64,000 bases of DNA from Streptomyces sp. B21-083. GTDB lineage: Bacteria > Actinomycetota > Actinomycetes > Streptomycetales > Streptomycetaceae. Position numbers and translations under genes: made by a program. Positions 45,020 to 53,800 of the stretch are shown here, piece after piece. How positions within the stretch are numbered: position 1 is the stretch's first letter; each line of letters starts with the position of its first letter. The DNA lies in assembly GCF_036898825.1 (NCBI RefSeq), contig NZ_JARUND010000002.1, positions 3,720,001 through 3,784,000 on the forward strand. The letters are read 5' to 3'. Below the pieces are notes generated by a model. That model saw only the letters and a program-made list of their open reading frames with translations. It did not search any database and was not told where the DNA came from.

Positions 45020-45093
45020 GGTGGGTGTAGCTCAGCTGGTAGAGCACCTGGTTGTGGTCCAGGATGCCGCGGGTTCAAGTCCCGTCACTCACC
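45020..45093 (+). tRNA. tRNA-His(GTG)
   Basis: A full cloverleaf: acceptor GTGGGTG 45021-45027 with CACTCAC 45086-45092, D arm GCTC/GAGC, anticodon loop TTGTGGT (GTG), and T loop TTCAAGT. G at 45020 (position -1) opposite C73 at 45093 is the histidine identity pair. CCA is not encoded. A likely -10 TACACT lies at about 44966. Confidence 0.95.
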
Positions 45094-45100
45094 CTGATCG

Positions 45101-45140
45101 ACTGAGGGGCTGAACCGTGAAAACGGTTCAGCCCCTCAGT
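45101..45140 (+). terminator. tRNA-His terminator
   Basis: A perfect 18-bp stem (45101-45118 with 45123-45140) closed by a GAAA tetraloop. Confidence 0.9.
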
Positions 45141-45241
45141 CGTATCCCGACTCCCGGGAACATCACGGGAACCGCCCAGGAACACCGCTTCCGCGCCCGT
45201 ACGTGAACTCCCGTACGCCTGCGAGGTGTTATCCCGCAGGC

Positions 45242-46297
45242 TCAGGACGACGTACGAGTCATCAGTTCCGTGGGAAGCACCACCTGGCGGCGCTCCAGTA
45301 CCCGGGATGCCGTCGGGCGGCGGTCCGCGACCTCCTCCAGGAGGAGGTCGATCATGGCCCGGCCCATCTCCACTATCGGCTGGCGGACGCTGGTCAGGGG
45401 CGGGTCCATGTGACGGGCGATGGCCGAGTCGTCGTAGCCGACGAGGGCCACGTCCTCCGGGATACGGCGGCCCCGTTCGCGCAGGACCTGGCGGGCGCCC
45501 GCCGCCGTCACGTCGGAGCCGGCGAAGACCGCGTCCAGGTCGGGGCAGCGGGACAGGAGTCGGGTCATCGCCCTACGGCCGCCCTCCTCGGTGAAGTCGC
45601 CCGGTTCGATCAGGTCCTCGTCCACCTCGTGGCCGGCCGCCTCCAGGGCTTCGCGGTAGCCGTCGACGCGGCGCTGGGCGCCGTACACGTCCAGCCGGCC
45701 CGTGATGTGGGCGACCTTGCGGCGGCCCCGGGAGAGGAGGTGTTCGACTGCCTGCCGGCCGCCTCCGTAGTTGTCGGAGTCCACCGAGGTGAGGTTTTCC
45801 GCAGCCGACCTCGGGCCGCTGATCACCGCCGGGATCTCCAGCTGGGCCAGCAGGTCGGGAAGCGGGTCGTCCGCGTGGACCGAGACCAGGAGGACGCCGT
45901 CGACCCGGTGGGCGGCCAGATACTGGGCGAGGCGCTGGCGCTCCCTGTCGTTGCCCGCGAAGATCAGCAGGAGCTGCATCTCCGTGTCCGAGATCGCGGC
46001 GCCCACACCGCGCAGCATGTCGGAGAAGTACGGTTCCGCGAAGAAGCGGGTCTCCGGCTCGGGGACGACGAGCGCGATCGCGTCCGTGCGGTTCGCCGCG
46101 AGGGCGCGGGCCGCGGTGTTCGGGACGTAGCCGAGTTCCGCGACCGCCGCCTCGACCGCCGCCCGGGTCACGTCGCTGACCCTCGGTGAGCCGTTGATCA
46201 CCCGGGAGACCGTGCCACGGCCCACTCCGGCGCGCGCGGCGACCTCTTCGAGGGTCGGCCGCCCGCCACTCCGGCCCCGCACTCCGTGGCCCACCAT
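45242..46297 (-). CDS. LacI-family regulator (CebR-type)
   Basis: A 351-residue repressor from ATG 46297 (MVGHGVRGRSGGRPTLEEVA). The LacI helix-turn-helix and hinge are RPTLEEVAARAGVGRGTVSRVINGSPRVS and PNTAARALAANRTDAIALVVPEPE. The sugar-binding core has DGVLLVSVHADDPL, VDSDNYGGGRQAVEHLL and VALVGYDDSAIARHMDPPLTSVRQP. It faces a sugar importer whose promoter bears a TGGGAGCGCTCCCA site, so it very likely represses the importer and the downstream beta-glucosidase until a cello-oligosaccharide binds. Confidence 0.92.
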   Translation of the reverse strand: MVGHGVRGRSGGRPTLEEVAARAGVGRGTVSRVINGSPRVSDVTRAAVEAAVAELGYVPNTAARALAANRTDAIALVVPEPETRFFAEPYFSDMLRGVGAAISDTEMQLLLIFAGNDRERQRLAQYLAAHRVDGVLLVSVHADDPLPDLLAQLEIPAVISGPRSAAENLTSVDSDNYGGGRQAVEHLLSRGRRKVAHITGRLDVYGAQRRVDGYREALEAAGHEVDEDLIEPGDFTEEGGRRAMTRLLSRCPDLDAVFAGSDVTAAGARQVLRERGRRIPEDVALVGYDDSAIARHMDPPLTSVRQPIVEMGRAMIDLLLEEVADRRPTASRVLERRQVVLPTELMTRTSS

Positions 46298-46594
46298 GGT
46301 CCGTCTCCCGTCACCGCTCTGGTCTGCTCTGGAATCTAACAGCACGCTTTGCGGACCGAAGTCCGGCAACAGGCCCAGCGAGACCTGGCGGCACCCCTTC
46401 CACGGTCCGCGGGGGATCCCGCGGCGCCCGGGGCTACGTTTCCGGGGTCGGATCCCGGTCGGTTCCCGGCCTTCCGAAGCCTTCCGTTCCGCTTTCAGGA
46501 GCTTTAGTTAACAGCCCGATAACCGAAGACACATCCCCGCGTCTCCACCCTTGACACCCCCGCCCAGACCGACGACTCTTCAACACATCACCTG

Positions 46595-46608
46595 TGGGAG
46601 CGCTCCCA
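46595..46608. promoter_or_regulatory. CebR-type operator upstream of the sugar importer
   Basis: TGGGAGCGCTCCCA is a perfect 14-bp palindrome (16 bp with flanking G/C) 118 bp upstream of the binding-protein start and matches the CebR box. The rest of 46298-46725 is promoter and leader, with no gene seen. Confidence 0.9.
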
Positions 46609-46725
46609 CGGTACCTGACACATACACATCCCGCACGTTCCCCGCCCGAGCCGCCGCATCAGAACTAACGGGCCCAGCAACGCAGTTGGCCGGGGGGTCG
46701 GCACGTCAGGCAACAGGAGGACGCA

Positions 46726-48063
46726 ATGCGCACGAGTACCCGCAGGTCCCGCAGACTGATGACCCTCACGGTCGTCGCCACACTGACGACGGGGCTGCTG
46801 GCCGGCTGCGCCGACGACTCGGGCGACGGCTCGTCGAACAGCGGCGGAGGCAACGGCGGAGGCAGTGGCGGCGGCGGCAAGACCGCGCTGACCATCGGCA
46901 CCTTCGGTGTCTTCGGTTACAAGCAGGCTGGTCTCTACGACGAGTACATGAAACTCCACCCGGACGTCAGCATCAAGGAGAACGTCACCACCAAGACCGA
47001 CGTGTACTGGCCCAAGACGATCACCCGTCTGCAGGCCGGTTCCGGTGTCGACGACATCCAGGCGATCGAGATCGGCAACGTCGCCGAGGCCGTACAGACA
47101 CAGGCGGACAAGTTCGTCGACCTCGGCAAGGAGGTCGACAAGTCCCAGTGGCTGGACTGGAAGAACGCCCAGGCCACCACCAAGGACGGCAAGCAGATCG
47201 GGCTCGGCACCGACATCGGCCCGATGGCGATCTGCTACCGCAAGGACCTGTTCAAGAAGGCCGGTCTGGAGACGGACCGGACCAAGCTCGCCGCACAGTG
47301 GGCGGGCGACTGGTCGAAGTTCGTCGGCGTCGGCAAGGACTACATGAAGAAGGCGCCGAGCGGCACCAAGTTCGTGGACTCCGCTTCCTCGGTCTACAAC
47401 GCGGCGCTGGGTGGCGGGAGCGAGCGCTACTACGACAAGGACGGCAACGTCATCTGGGACAAGTCCAAGGGCGTGAAGGACGCCTGGGACGCCGCGATGC
47501 AGGTGGCGACCAGCAACATGTCGGCGAAGCTGAAGCAGTTCGACAAGCCGTGGGACCAGGGCTTCTCGAACGCCACCTTCGCGACCGTGGCCTGCCCCGC
47601 GTGGATGATCGGCTACATCCAGGAGAAGTCCGGTGAGTCCGGCAAGGGCAACTGGGACGTGGCAGCGGCGCCGACCGCGGCCAACTGGGGCGGCGCGTTC
47701 CTCGGCGTACCGACGGCCGGCAAGCACCAGAAGGAGGCCATCGCGCTCGCCAAGTGGCTGACGGCCCCCGAGCAGCAGGCGAAGGTCTTCGCCAAGCAGG
47801 CGAGCTTCCCGTCGGCCCCGTCGGCGTACGCGACCCTGAAGCCGCAGGCCGCCACCGTCGAGTACTTCTCGAACGCCCCGATCACCGAGATCTACGCGGC
47901 GTCGGCCAAGACCATCCCGGTCCAGTACTTCGGCGTCAAGGACCAGCCGATCGGCACCGCGATCACGGACGTCGGCATCATCCAGGTCGAGCAGAAGGGC
48001 AAGAGCCCTGAGCAGGGATGGGACGCGGCCAAGAACGAGATCAAGGACGTGCTCGGCCAGTGA
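46726..48063 (+). CDS. sugar ABC transporter substrate-binding lipoprotein (CebE-like)
   Basis: A 445-residue family 1 solute-binding protein. The signal peptide STRRSRRLMTLTVVATLTTG ends with the lipobox LLAGC (Cys about 27), followed by a Gly/Ser-rich linker. The fold starts ALTIGTFGVFGYKQAGLYDEY and contains ETDRTKLAAQWAGDWSKFV and WDVAAAPTAANWGGAFLGVP. It probably binds cello-oligosaccharides outside the membrane. It is the first gene of a three-gene importer operon; the ATPase is not encoded here and is likely the shared MsiK. Confidence 0.92.
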   Translation: MRTSTRRSRRLMTLTVVATLTTGLLAGCADDSGDGSSNSGGGNGGGSGGGGKTALTIGTFGVFGYKQAGLYDEYMKLHPDVSIKENVTTKTDVYWPKTITRLQAGSGVDDIQAIEIGNVAEAVQTQADKFVDLGKEVDKSQWLDWKNAQATTKDGKQIGLGTDIGPMAICYRKDLFKKAGLETDRTKLAAQWAGDWSKFVGVGKDYMKKAPSGTKFVDSASSVYNAALGGGSERYYDKDGNVIWDKSKGVKDAWDAAMQVATSNMSAKLKQFDKPWDQGFSNATFATVACPAWMIGYIQEKSGESGKGNWDVAAAPTAANWGGAFLGVPTAGKHQKEAIALAKWLTAPEQQAKVFAKQASFPSAPSAYATLKPQAATVEYFSNAPITEIYAASAKTIPVQYFGVKDQPIGTAITDVGIIQVEQKGKSPEQGWDAAKNEIKDVLGQ

Positions 48064-49079
48064 CCAGCTCCAAGCAGGCTCTCGCGCATCCCGCGCCGAG
48101 TGCCGAGACCGCGCCCGGCGACCAGCCGGGCGCGGTCCGGGGCGCTCAAGGTCGCGGTAAGCCGCCTACCGGCCCCGGCTCGTGGCGCAGTCGGCTGTAC
48201 CGCTGGGACATGAAGGCGTCGCCGTACGCGTTCATCACCCCCTTCTTCCTCGTCTTCGGGGCCTTCGGACTGGTCCCGCTCCTCTACACGGGCTGGTACT
48301 CGCTGCACAGCGTGCAGCTGTCCTCGCTGGACAACCAGACCTGGGTGGGCCTGGAGAACTACAAGAACCTGTGGTCCTCGGACTTCTTCTGGAACGCCCT
48401 GAAGAACACCTTCACCATCGGTCTGATCTCGACCGTGCCGCAGCTGCTCCTGGCGCTCGGCATCGCGCACCTGCTCAACTACAAGCTGCGCGGCTCGACC
48501 CTGTGGCGGGTGGTCATGCTCACCCCGTACGCCACCTCGGTGGCCGCGGCGACGCTGGTCTTCACGCTGCTGTACTCGTGGGACGGCGGCATGATCAACT
48601 GGCTGCTGCACTTCGTCGGGGTCGACCCGATCAACTGGCGCGAGTCCGACTGGGGCGGTCAGTTCGCCGTCTCCAGCATCGTGATCTGGCGATGGACCGG
48701 CTACAACGCGCTGATCTACCTCGCGGCGATGCAGGCGATCCCCTCCGACCTGTACGAGTCGGCGGCTCTCGACGGCGCGAACCGCTGGCAGCAGTTCCGC
48801 CATGTCACGATCCCGATGCTCCGGCCGACGATCCTGTTCACCGTGGTCGTGTCCACCATCGGCGCGACCCAACTCTTCGGTGAGCCCCTGCTGTTCGGCG
48901 GGTCCAAGGGCGGCTCCGAGCACCAGTACCAGACGCTCGGTCTGTACATGTACGACCAGGGCTGGATCATCGGCAACCTCGGCAAGGCGTCCGCGATCGC
49001 GTGGTCGATGTTCCTGATCCTGCTGATCGTCGCCGCGGTCAACATGCTGATCAACCGACGTCTGAGGAAATCCCAATGA
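48060..49079 (+). CDS. sugar ABC transporter permease (CebF-like)
   Basis: A 339-residue MalF-type permease from GTG 48060, overlapping the previous stop by 4 bp. About six membrane helices begin at YAFITPFFLVFGAFGLVPLLY. The cytoplasmic EAA loop, which docks the ATPase, is YESAALDGANRWQQFRHVTIPML. The first 50 residues form a hydrophilic Pro/Gly-rich extension. It forms the channel with the next gene. Confidence 0.93.
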   Translation: MTSSKQALAHPAPSAETAPGDQPGAVRGAQGRGKPPTGPGSWRSRLYRWDMKASPYAFITPFFLVFGAFGLVPLLYTGWYSLHSVQLSSLDNQTWVGLENYKNLWSSDFFWNALKNTFTIGLISTVPQLLLALGIAHLLNYKLRGSTLWRVVMLTPYATSVAAATLVFTLLYSWDGGMINWLLHFVGVDPINWRESDWGGQFAVSSIVIWRWTGYNALIYLAAMQAIPSDLYESAALDGANRWQQFRHVTIPMLRPTILFTVVVSTIGATQLFGEPLLFGGSKGGSEHQYQTLGLYMYDQGWIIGNLGKASAIAWSMFLILLIVAAVNMLINRRLRKSQ

Positions 49080-50002
49080 CCACAAGTGATCTGACGCTGC
49101 CTCAGGCGGACACGGACACGGACACAGAGCCGAAGCCGAAGGACGACAGGGGCTCCCGGCGCCGCCGGATGGTCGGCGCGGGCAAGCAACTGCACGCGGG
49201 CCCGGTCACCTACGTCGTCCTGACGGTCTTCTCGCTGGTCTCGCTGGCCCCGCTGCTGTGGACGGCGATCGCAGCCTCCCGCGACAACACCCGGCTCGCC
49301 CAGACGCCGCCGCCGCTGTGGTTCGGGGCGAACCTGTTCAAGAACATGCAGGCCGCGTGGGACGAGGTGGGACTCGGCACGGCGATGCTCAACAGCACGC
49401 TCGTCGCCGGCGCCATCACGGTCAGTACGGTGCTGTTCTCGACGCTGGCCGGATTCGCCTTCGCCAAGCTGCGGTTCAGGTTCTCCAGCGCGCTGCTCCT
49501 GCTGACCATCGGCACGATGATGATCCCGCCGCAGCTCGCCGTCGTACCGCTGTACCTGTGGATGGCCGACCTCGGCTGGTCCAACCAGTTGCAGACCGTG
49601 ATCCTGCCGACGCTGGTCACCGCCTTCGGTACGTTCTTCATGCGGCAGTACCTGGTGCAGGCGCTGCCCTCCGAGCTGATCGAGGCGGCGCGGGTGGACG
49701 GCGCGAACAGCCTGCGCGTGGTGTGGCACGTGGTCTTCCCGGCGGCTCGGCCCGCGATGGCCGTGCTCGGCCTGCTGACCTTCGTGTTCGCCTGGAACGA
49801 CTTCCTGTGGCCGATCATCGCCCTGAACCAGCAGAACCCGACGGTCCAGGTCGCCCTGAACGGCCTCGGCACCGGTTACGTCCCCGACCAGGCAGTGATC
49901 ATGGCGGGCGCGCTGCTGGGCACGCTGCCGCTGCTCATCGCCTTCCTCCTGTTCGGCAAGCAGATCGTGGGCGGCATCATGAACGGCGCGATCAAGGGCT
50001 GA
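49076..50002 (+). CDS. sugar ABC transporter permease (CebG-like)
   Basis: A 308-residue MalG-type permease from ATG 49076, overlapping the previous gene by 4 bp. An Asp/Thr-rich N-terminal tail ([11 protein letters not shown]) precedes six helices starting [19 protein letters not shown]. The EAA loop is [25 protein letters not shown]. It ends [12 protein letters not shown]. It is the second channel subunit of the presumed cellobiose importer. Confidence 0.93.
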   Translation: MTTSDLTLPQADTDTDTEPKPKDDRGSRRRRMVGAGKQLHAGPVTYVVLTVFSLVSLAPLLWTAIAASRDNTRLAQTPPPLWFGANLFKNMQAAWDEVGLGTAMLNSTLVAGAITVSTVLFSTLAGFAFAKLRFRFSSALLLLTIGTMMIPPQLAVVPLYLWMADLGWSNQLQTVILPTLVTAFGTFFMRQYLVQALPSELIEAARVDGANSLRVVWHVVFPAARPAMAVLGLLTFVFAWNDFLWPIIALNQQNPTVQVALNGLGTGYVPDQAVIMAGALLGTLPLLIAFLLFGKQIVGGIMNGAIKG

Positions 50003-50010
50003 CCCGCACA

Positions 50011-50061
50011 GGACCTTCGTACGGGACTTTCGTCAGGGACTTTCGTACGGGAACTCTCGGG
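50011..50061. repeat. 13-nt period GGGACTTTCGT array
   Basis: GGGAC/GGGAA units begin at 50023, 50036 and 50049, exactly 13 nt apart, with a partial GGACCTTCGTAC at 50011. The core GGGACTTTCGT is closely related to the 13-nt array at 1074-1147. It lies just after the permease stop. Confidence 0.7.
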
Positions 50062-50144
50062 GGCCGGGTCACCGCCGCCTCGGCCCCCTCGCATTCTCCC
50101 CCCACTTCCCTCATCTCCGACCCGTCGGTCTCCACGACCTCCTA

Positions 50145-50158
50145 TGGGAGCGCTTCCA
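50145..50158. promoter_or_regulatory. CebR-type operator overlapping the beta-glucosidase start
   Basis: TGGGAGCGCTTCCA differs from the upstream importer operator at one position. Its GGGAG is the only Shine-Dalgarno-like sequence and its last A is the first base of the ATG start (50158-50160). Confidence 0.85.
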
Positions 50159-51585
50159 TGCCTGAATCCGTTACGCCTGTGACCTTTCCTCCCGCCTTCC
50201 TCTGGGGCGCGGCGACCTCCGCGTACCAGATCGAAGGGGCGGTGCGGGAGGACGGCCGCACCCCCTCGATCTGGGACACCTTCAGCCATACGCCGGGCAA
50301 GACGGCCGGCGGTGAGCACGGTGACATCGCTGTCGACCACTACCACCGCTACCGCGACGACGTTCAGCTGATGGCCGACCTGGGCCTGACCGCGTACCGC
50401 TTCTCCGTCTCCTGGTCGCGGGTGCAGCCGACGGGCCGGGGACCGGCGGTCCAGCGCGGTCTGGACTTCTACCGGCGCCTCGTCGACGAACTGCTCGAAC
50501 ACAACATCAAGCCTGCGGTCACCCTCTACCACTGGGACCTCCCGCAGGAGTTGGAGGACGCGGGCGGCTGGCCGGAGCGGGAGACCGCGCTGCGTTTCGC
50601 CGAGTACGCCCAGATCATGGGCGAGGCCCTGGGAGACCGCGTCGAGCAGTGGATCACGCTCAACGAGCCCTGGTGCAGCGCGTTCCTGGGTTACGCCTCG
50701 GGTGTGCACGCGCCGGGCCGTACCGAGCCGCTGGCCTCCCTCCGGGCGGCGCATCACCTCAACCTGGCGCACGGGCTGGGCGCTTCAGCCCTGCGGGCGG
50801 CGATGCCGGCCCGCAACACGGTCGCGGTGAGCCTCAACTCGTCGGTGGTCAGGCCGCTTTCGCAGACCCCGGAGGACCTGGCCGCCGTCCGGAAGATCGA
50901 CGACCTGGCCAACGGCGTCTTCCACGGCCCGATGCTGCACGGCGCCTACCCGGAGACCCTGCTCGCCGCCACCTCGTCGATCACCGACTGGTCGTACGTC
51001 CTCGACGGTGACCTCGCGCTGATCAACCAGCCGCTGGACGCGCTGGGCCTCAACTACTACACGCCGACGCTGGTGTCGGCGGCCGAGGAGAGGCCGAGCG
51101 GCCCGCGTGCCGACGGTCACGGGGCGAGCGACTTCTCGCCGTGGCCGGGGGCGGACGAGGTCCTCTTCCACCAGTCTCCGGGCGAGCGCACGGAGATGGG
51201 CTGGTCGATCGACCCGACGGGCCTGCACGACCTGATCATGCGGTACACGAAGGAGGCTCCGGGGCTGCCGATCTACGTCACGGAGAACGGCGCCGCCTAC
51301 GACGACAAGCCCGAGTCCGACGGCCGCGTCCACGACCCCGAGCGGATCGCCTACCTCCACGGCCATCTGCGGGCGGTCCGGCGCGCGATCGCCGAGGGCG
51401 CGGACGTCCGGGGCTACTACCTGTGGTCCCTGATGGACAACTTCGAGTGGGCGTACGGCTACGGCAAGCGTTTCGGCGCGGTGTACGTCGACTACGCGAC
51501 CCTGGGCCGCACCCCGAAGTCGAGCGCCCTCTGGTACGGCCGCGCGGCCCGCAGCGGCACCCTGCCGCCGACGAACACGGAGTGA
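50158..51585 (+). CDS. bglC: GH1 beta-glucosidase (BglC-like)
   Basis: A 475-residue family 1 glycoside hydrolase from ATG 50158. The N-terminal signature is [20 protein letters not shown]. The acid/base E170 is in ITLNEPW and the nucleophile E376 in [10 protein letters not shown], with the substrate-binding [18 protein letters not shown] near the end. No signal peptide is present, so it acts in the cytoplasm on imported cellobiose, yielding glucose. It follows the importer genes and has its own operator, completing a CebR regulon. Confidence 0.95.
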   Translation: MPESVTPVTFPPAFLWGAATSAYQIEGAVREDGRTPSIWDTFSHTPGKTAGGEHGDIAVDHYHRYRDDVQLMADLGLTAYRFSVSWSRVQPTGRGPAVQRGLDFYRRLVDELLEHNIKPAVTLYHWDLPQELEDAGGWPERETALRFAEYAQIMGEALGDRVEQWITLNEPWCSAFLGYASGVHAPGRTEPLASLRAAHHLNLAHGLGASALRAAMPARNTVAVSLNSSVVRPLSQTPEDLAAVRKIDDLANGVFHGPMLHGAYPETLLAATSSITDWSYVLDGDLALINQPLDALGLNYYTPTLVSAAEERPSGPRADGHGASDFSPWPGADEVLFHQSPGERTEMGWSIDPTGLHDLIMRYTKEAPGLPIYVTENGAAYDDKPESDGRVHDPERIAYLHGHLRAVRRAIAEGADVRGYYLWSLMDNFEWAYGYGKRFGAVYVDYATLGRTPKSSALWYGRAARSGTLPPTNTE

Positions 51586-51605
51586 CCCTCCGGGGGTTGG
51601 GCGGG

Positions 51606-51664
51606 GGTTCTGAACCCGGGTTCTGTATATGGGTTCTGTATACGGGGTCTGAGCGGGGGTTCTG
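51606..51664. repeat. 13-nt period GGTTCTG array (5 copies)
   Basis: GGTTCTG begins at 51606, 51619, 51632, about 51645 (as GGTCTG) and 51658, exactly 13 nt apart. The remainder of the geneless 51586-52139 holds only a 28-codon frame (52005-52091, MEFAAGADRLTVFCTWHDG) with no clear family. Confidence 0.75.
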
Positions 51665-52139
51665 AGTCCGGCCGGGACGCGACACCTGAGGGGGGTGCCG
51701 CGCCCCGGCCCGGGCATGTCCCGGGGTATCGACCGACGGCAAGCAGGGCGGCTTCCTCCGTCATCGGCGCCGGTGAGCGGGGGCTCACATGTACGGCCGC
51801 ACGACAGAGGGACGCCGGAATCGGTATCGGCCAGTACCTTGTGCACGTCGTGCGCCTCGCGGTCGAGCCGGCTGATACGCCGAATCGCCCTGACCACGAC
51901 CCGGCTACGCCTGCCCCGCCGCTCGGGAGCGGGCATTCACCCCAGCTCTGAAGGACCAGGCACCCTGCCCGGAAACCAGGTGGGAGACGGAGTCGTAGAT
52001 TCGAATGGAGTTCGCTGCGGGCGCGGACCGGCTGACGGTGTTCTGCACCTGGCACGATGGCCCGCCGCACGTGAAGATCGGCAACTACTGAGCCGCGTAC
52101 GGCCCTTACGGCCCCCGACGGCTCCTCACGTCCTGGGTG

Positions 52140-53009
52140 TCAGCGGAACACCGACGGTGGTGGTGCCGGTGAGGCGACCGCCGCCGCGTCCGTGACCGGT
52201 ACGGCCCCGCCGGTGAAGTCGGTGAGGGCGCGGCCGTGTTCGAGGCGGGCGGGGTACGGGTCGGAGGCGGTACGGCGGGTCAGCTCGGCGATGGGCAACG
52301 GGTGCGCGGAGGCGACGAGCACCGCGTTGCCGAACCGTTTCCCCCGCAGCACCGTCGGGTCGGCGATCAGGGCCAGCTCGGGGAAGACGGCACCCGCGGT
52401 GGCGATCTGGCCGCGCAGATGTGCGAGGGGTGGTCCGTCGGCGAGATTGGCGGCGTAACAGCCCGCGTCGTTCACGACCCTGCGTACGTCGGTCAGGAAC
52501 TCGACCGACGTCAGATGGGCCGGGGTGCGCGCCCCGCTGAACACGTCCGCTATGACCAGGTCGGCCCAGCCGTCGGGGACCTTCGCGAGGCCCTCGCGGG
52601 CGTCGGTGGAGCGCACCCGGATCCGGGCGTTCGGGTCCAGCGGCAGCTCACGGCGGACCAGTTGGACGAGGGCCGCGTCCCGTTCGACGGCCTGCTGGGT
52701 GGACCGGGGGCGGGTCGCGGCGACGTACCGGGCGAGGGTGAGGGCGCCGCCGCCGAGGTGCACGACCTGCACGGGCTTGCCGGGCGGGGCGACGAGGTCG
52801 ATCACATGGCCGAGGCGGCGCTGGTACTCGAAGGAGAGGTACGCCGGGTCGTCGAGGTCGACGTGGGACTGCGGGGCGCCGTCGATGAGCAGTGTCCAGG
52901 CACGCGCCCGGTCCCGGTCGGGGATCAGCTCGGCGAGCCCGCCGTCGACCGTCTCGACGACTGCCTCGACGGCCGACTGTCCGCGCCGCGCGTTTCTGGA
53001 CTTTCCCAT
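52140..53009 (-). CDS. spermidine synthase-like methyltransferase-fold protein
   Basis: About 289 residues from ATG 53009 (MGKSRNARRGQSAVEAVVE). It contains the spermidine-synthase fold: SHVDLDDPAYLSFEYQRRLGHVID, glycine-rich nucleotide loop VVHLGGGALTLARYVAATRP, acidic strand end AVERDAALV, and VRSTDAREGLAKVPDGWADLVIADVFSGART. The Asp pair of true aminopropyltransferases is only partly kept, so the substrate is uncertain. It is monocistronic and leftward. Confidence 0.82.
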   Translation of the reverse strand: MGKSRNARRGQSAVEAVVETVDGGLAELIPDRDRARAWTLLIDGAPQSHVDLDDPAYLSFEYQRRLGHVIDLVAPPGKPVQVVHLGGGALTLARYVAATRPRSTQQAVERDAALVQLVRRELPLDPNARIRVRSTDAREGLAKVPDGWADLVIADVFSGARTPAHLTSVEFLTDVRRVVNDAGCYAANLADGPPLAHLRGQIATAGAVFPELALIADPTVLRGKRFGNAVLVASAHPLPIAELTRRTASDPYPARLEHGRALTDFTGGAVPVTDAAAVASPAPPPSVFR

Positions 53010-53062
53010 TCCCCCATTATCGGGGTGGGTGAACACCTCGGCCGTACGACGGTCGCGGCAGG

Positions 53063-53521
53063 TCAGCGACGGTTGTCGGCGGCCTCGATGAGCCGCGCCG
53101 CCTCACCGAGCGCCGCGCGGAGCACCGCCGGGTCGGTGGCCAGGTCCGCGTCCCCGGGCGGGAGCAGCCAGTCCGAGCCCTCCATGGGGGGCGCGGGATC
53201 GGGGACCGCGAGGCTCAGGCCACGCCCGTTGGTCTCCGTGCAGGTGCTGCCCGGGACGTCCCAGGCGGCGGCGGTGCCCGGCGGGACGAGGAAGCCGAGG
53301 GTGTCGCAGCCGTCGTCGTGCAGTACGGGGCCGACCGCGTCGCCGGCTCCCCGGCGCAGGATGTCCACCGCCTCCAGCCCCTGCCGCGCCGGAACCGTCA
53401 CCAGATCACAGTTGGGCGCCGCGTTTGACGCCGACGATGCGGGCAACGCGATTGATGTGTGCGCCCTGACCGGCGTACACGGATCGATGCTTGGGCTGAT
53501 CTCCATCCCGACCTCCACCAC
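53063..53521 (-). CDS. conserved hypothetical protein
   Basis: A 152-residue soluble protein (start ATG 53521 or 53506). A recognisable core is CDLVTVPARQGLEAVDILRRGAG and LGFLVPPGTAAAWDVPGS, followed by SLAVPDPAPPMEGSDWLLPPGDADLATDPAVLRAALGEAARLIEAA. The LVTVPARQGLEAVD and WLLPPG elements recall the N-terminal bifunctional primase/polymerase-like (Prim-Pol) proteins of streptomycetes that judge nucleotide or DNA binding, but the catalytic acids are not evident. I cannot assign a function. Confidence 0.65.
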   Translation of the reverse strand: MVEVGMEISPSIDPCTPVRAHTSIALPASSASNAAPNCDLVTVPARQGLEAVDILRRGAGDAVGPVLHDDGCDTLGFLVPPGTAAAWDVPGSTCTETNGRGLSLAVPDPAPPMEGSDWLLPPGDADLATDPAVLRAALGEAARLIEAADNRR

Positions 53522-53800
53522 GGAACCCCTCCTGAAACGAACGGGTCGGGAGTTCGGGTGGCTCCCGGTCCATCCGGTTCAACGCGCCACAGCGTCAACG
53601 GCTACGGCAAAGACCGCTGCAAAGGATGGCAGTTCATGGCGGATCGTGGATGAGATATCCGGTTTGTAGCCAAACCCCGCATGGCGGGTCGTGCGCAGCC
53701 GGTACGTTCTTGCCCGCCGGAAACAGGACGTCCGATGGATAACTGTTCCAACTCGTCAGGAATCCGGCACGGTTCGACGGTTCGCAGAGAGGGCCCGGCC

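Noticed and set aside
52005..52091. A 28-codon frame ending HDGPPHVKIGNY
   Set aside because: Too short and without a ribosome site or recognised family; might be a gene fragment.
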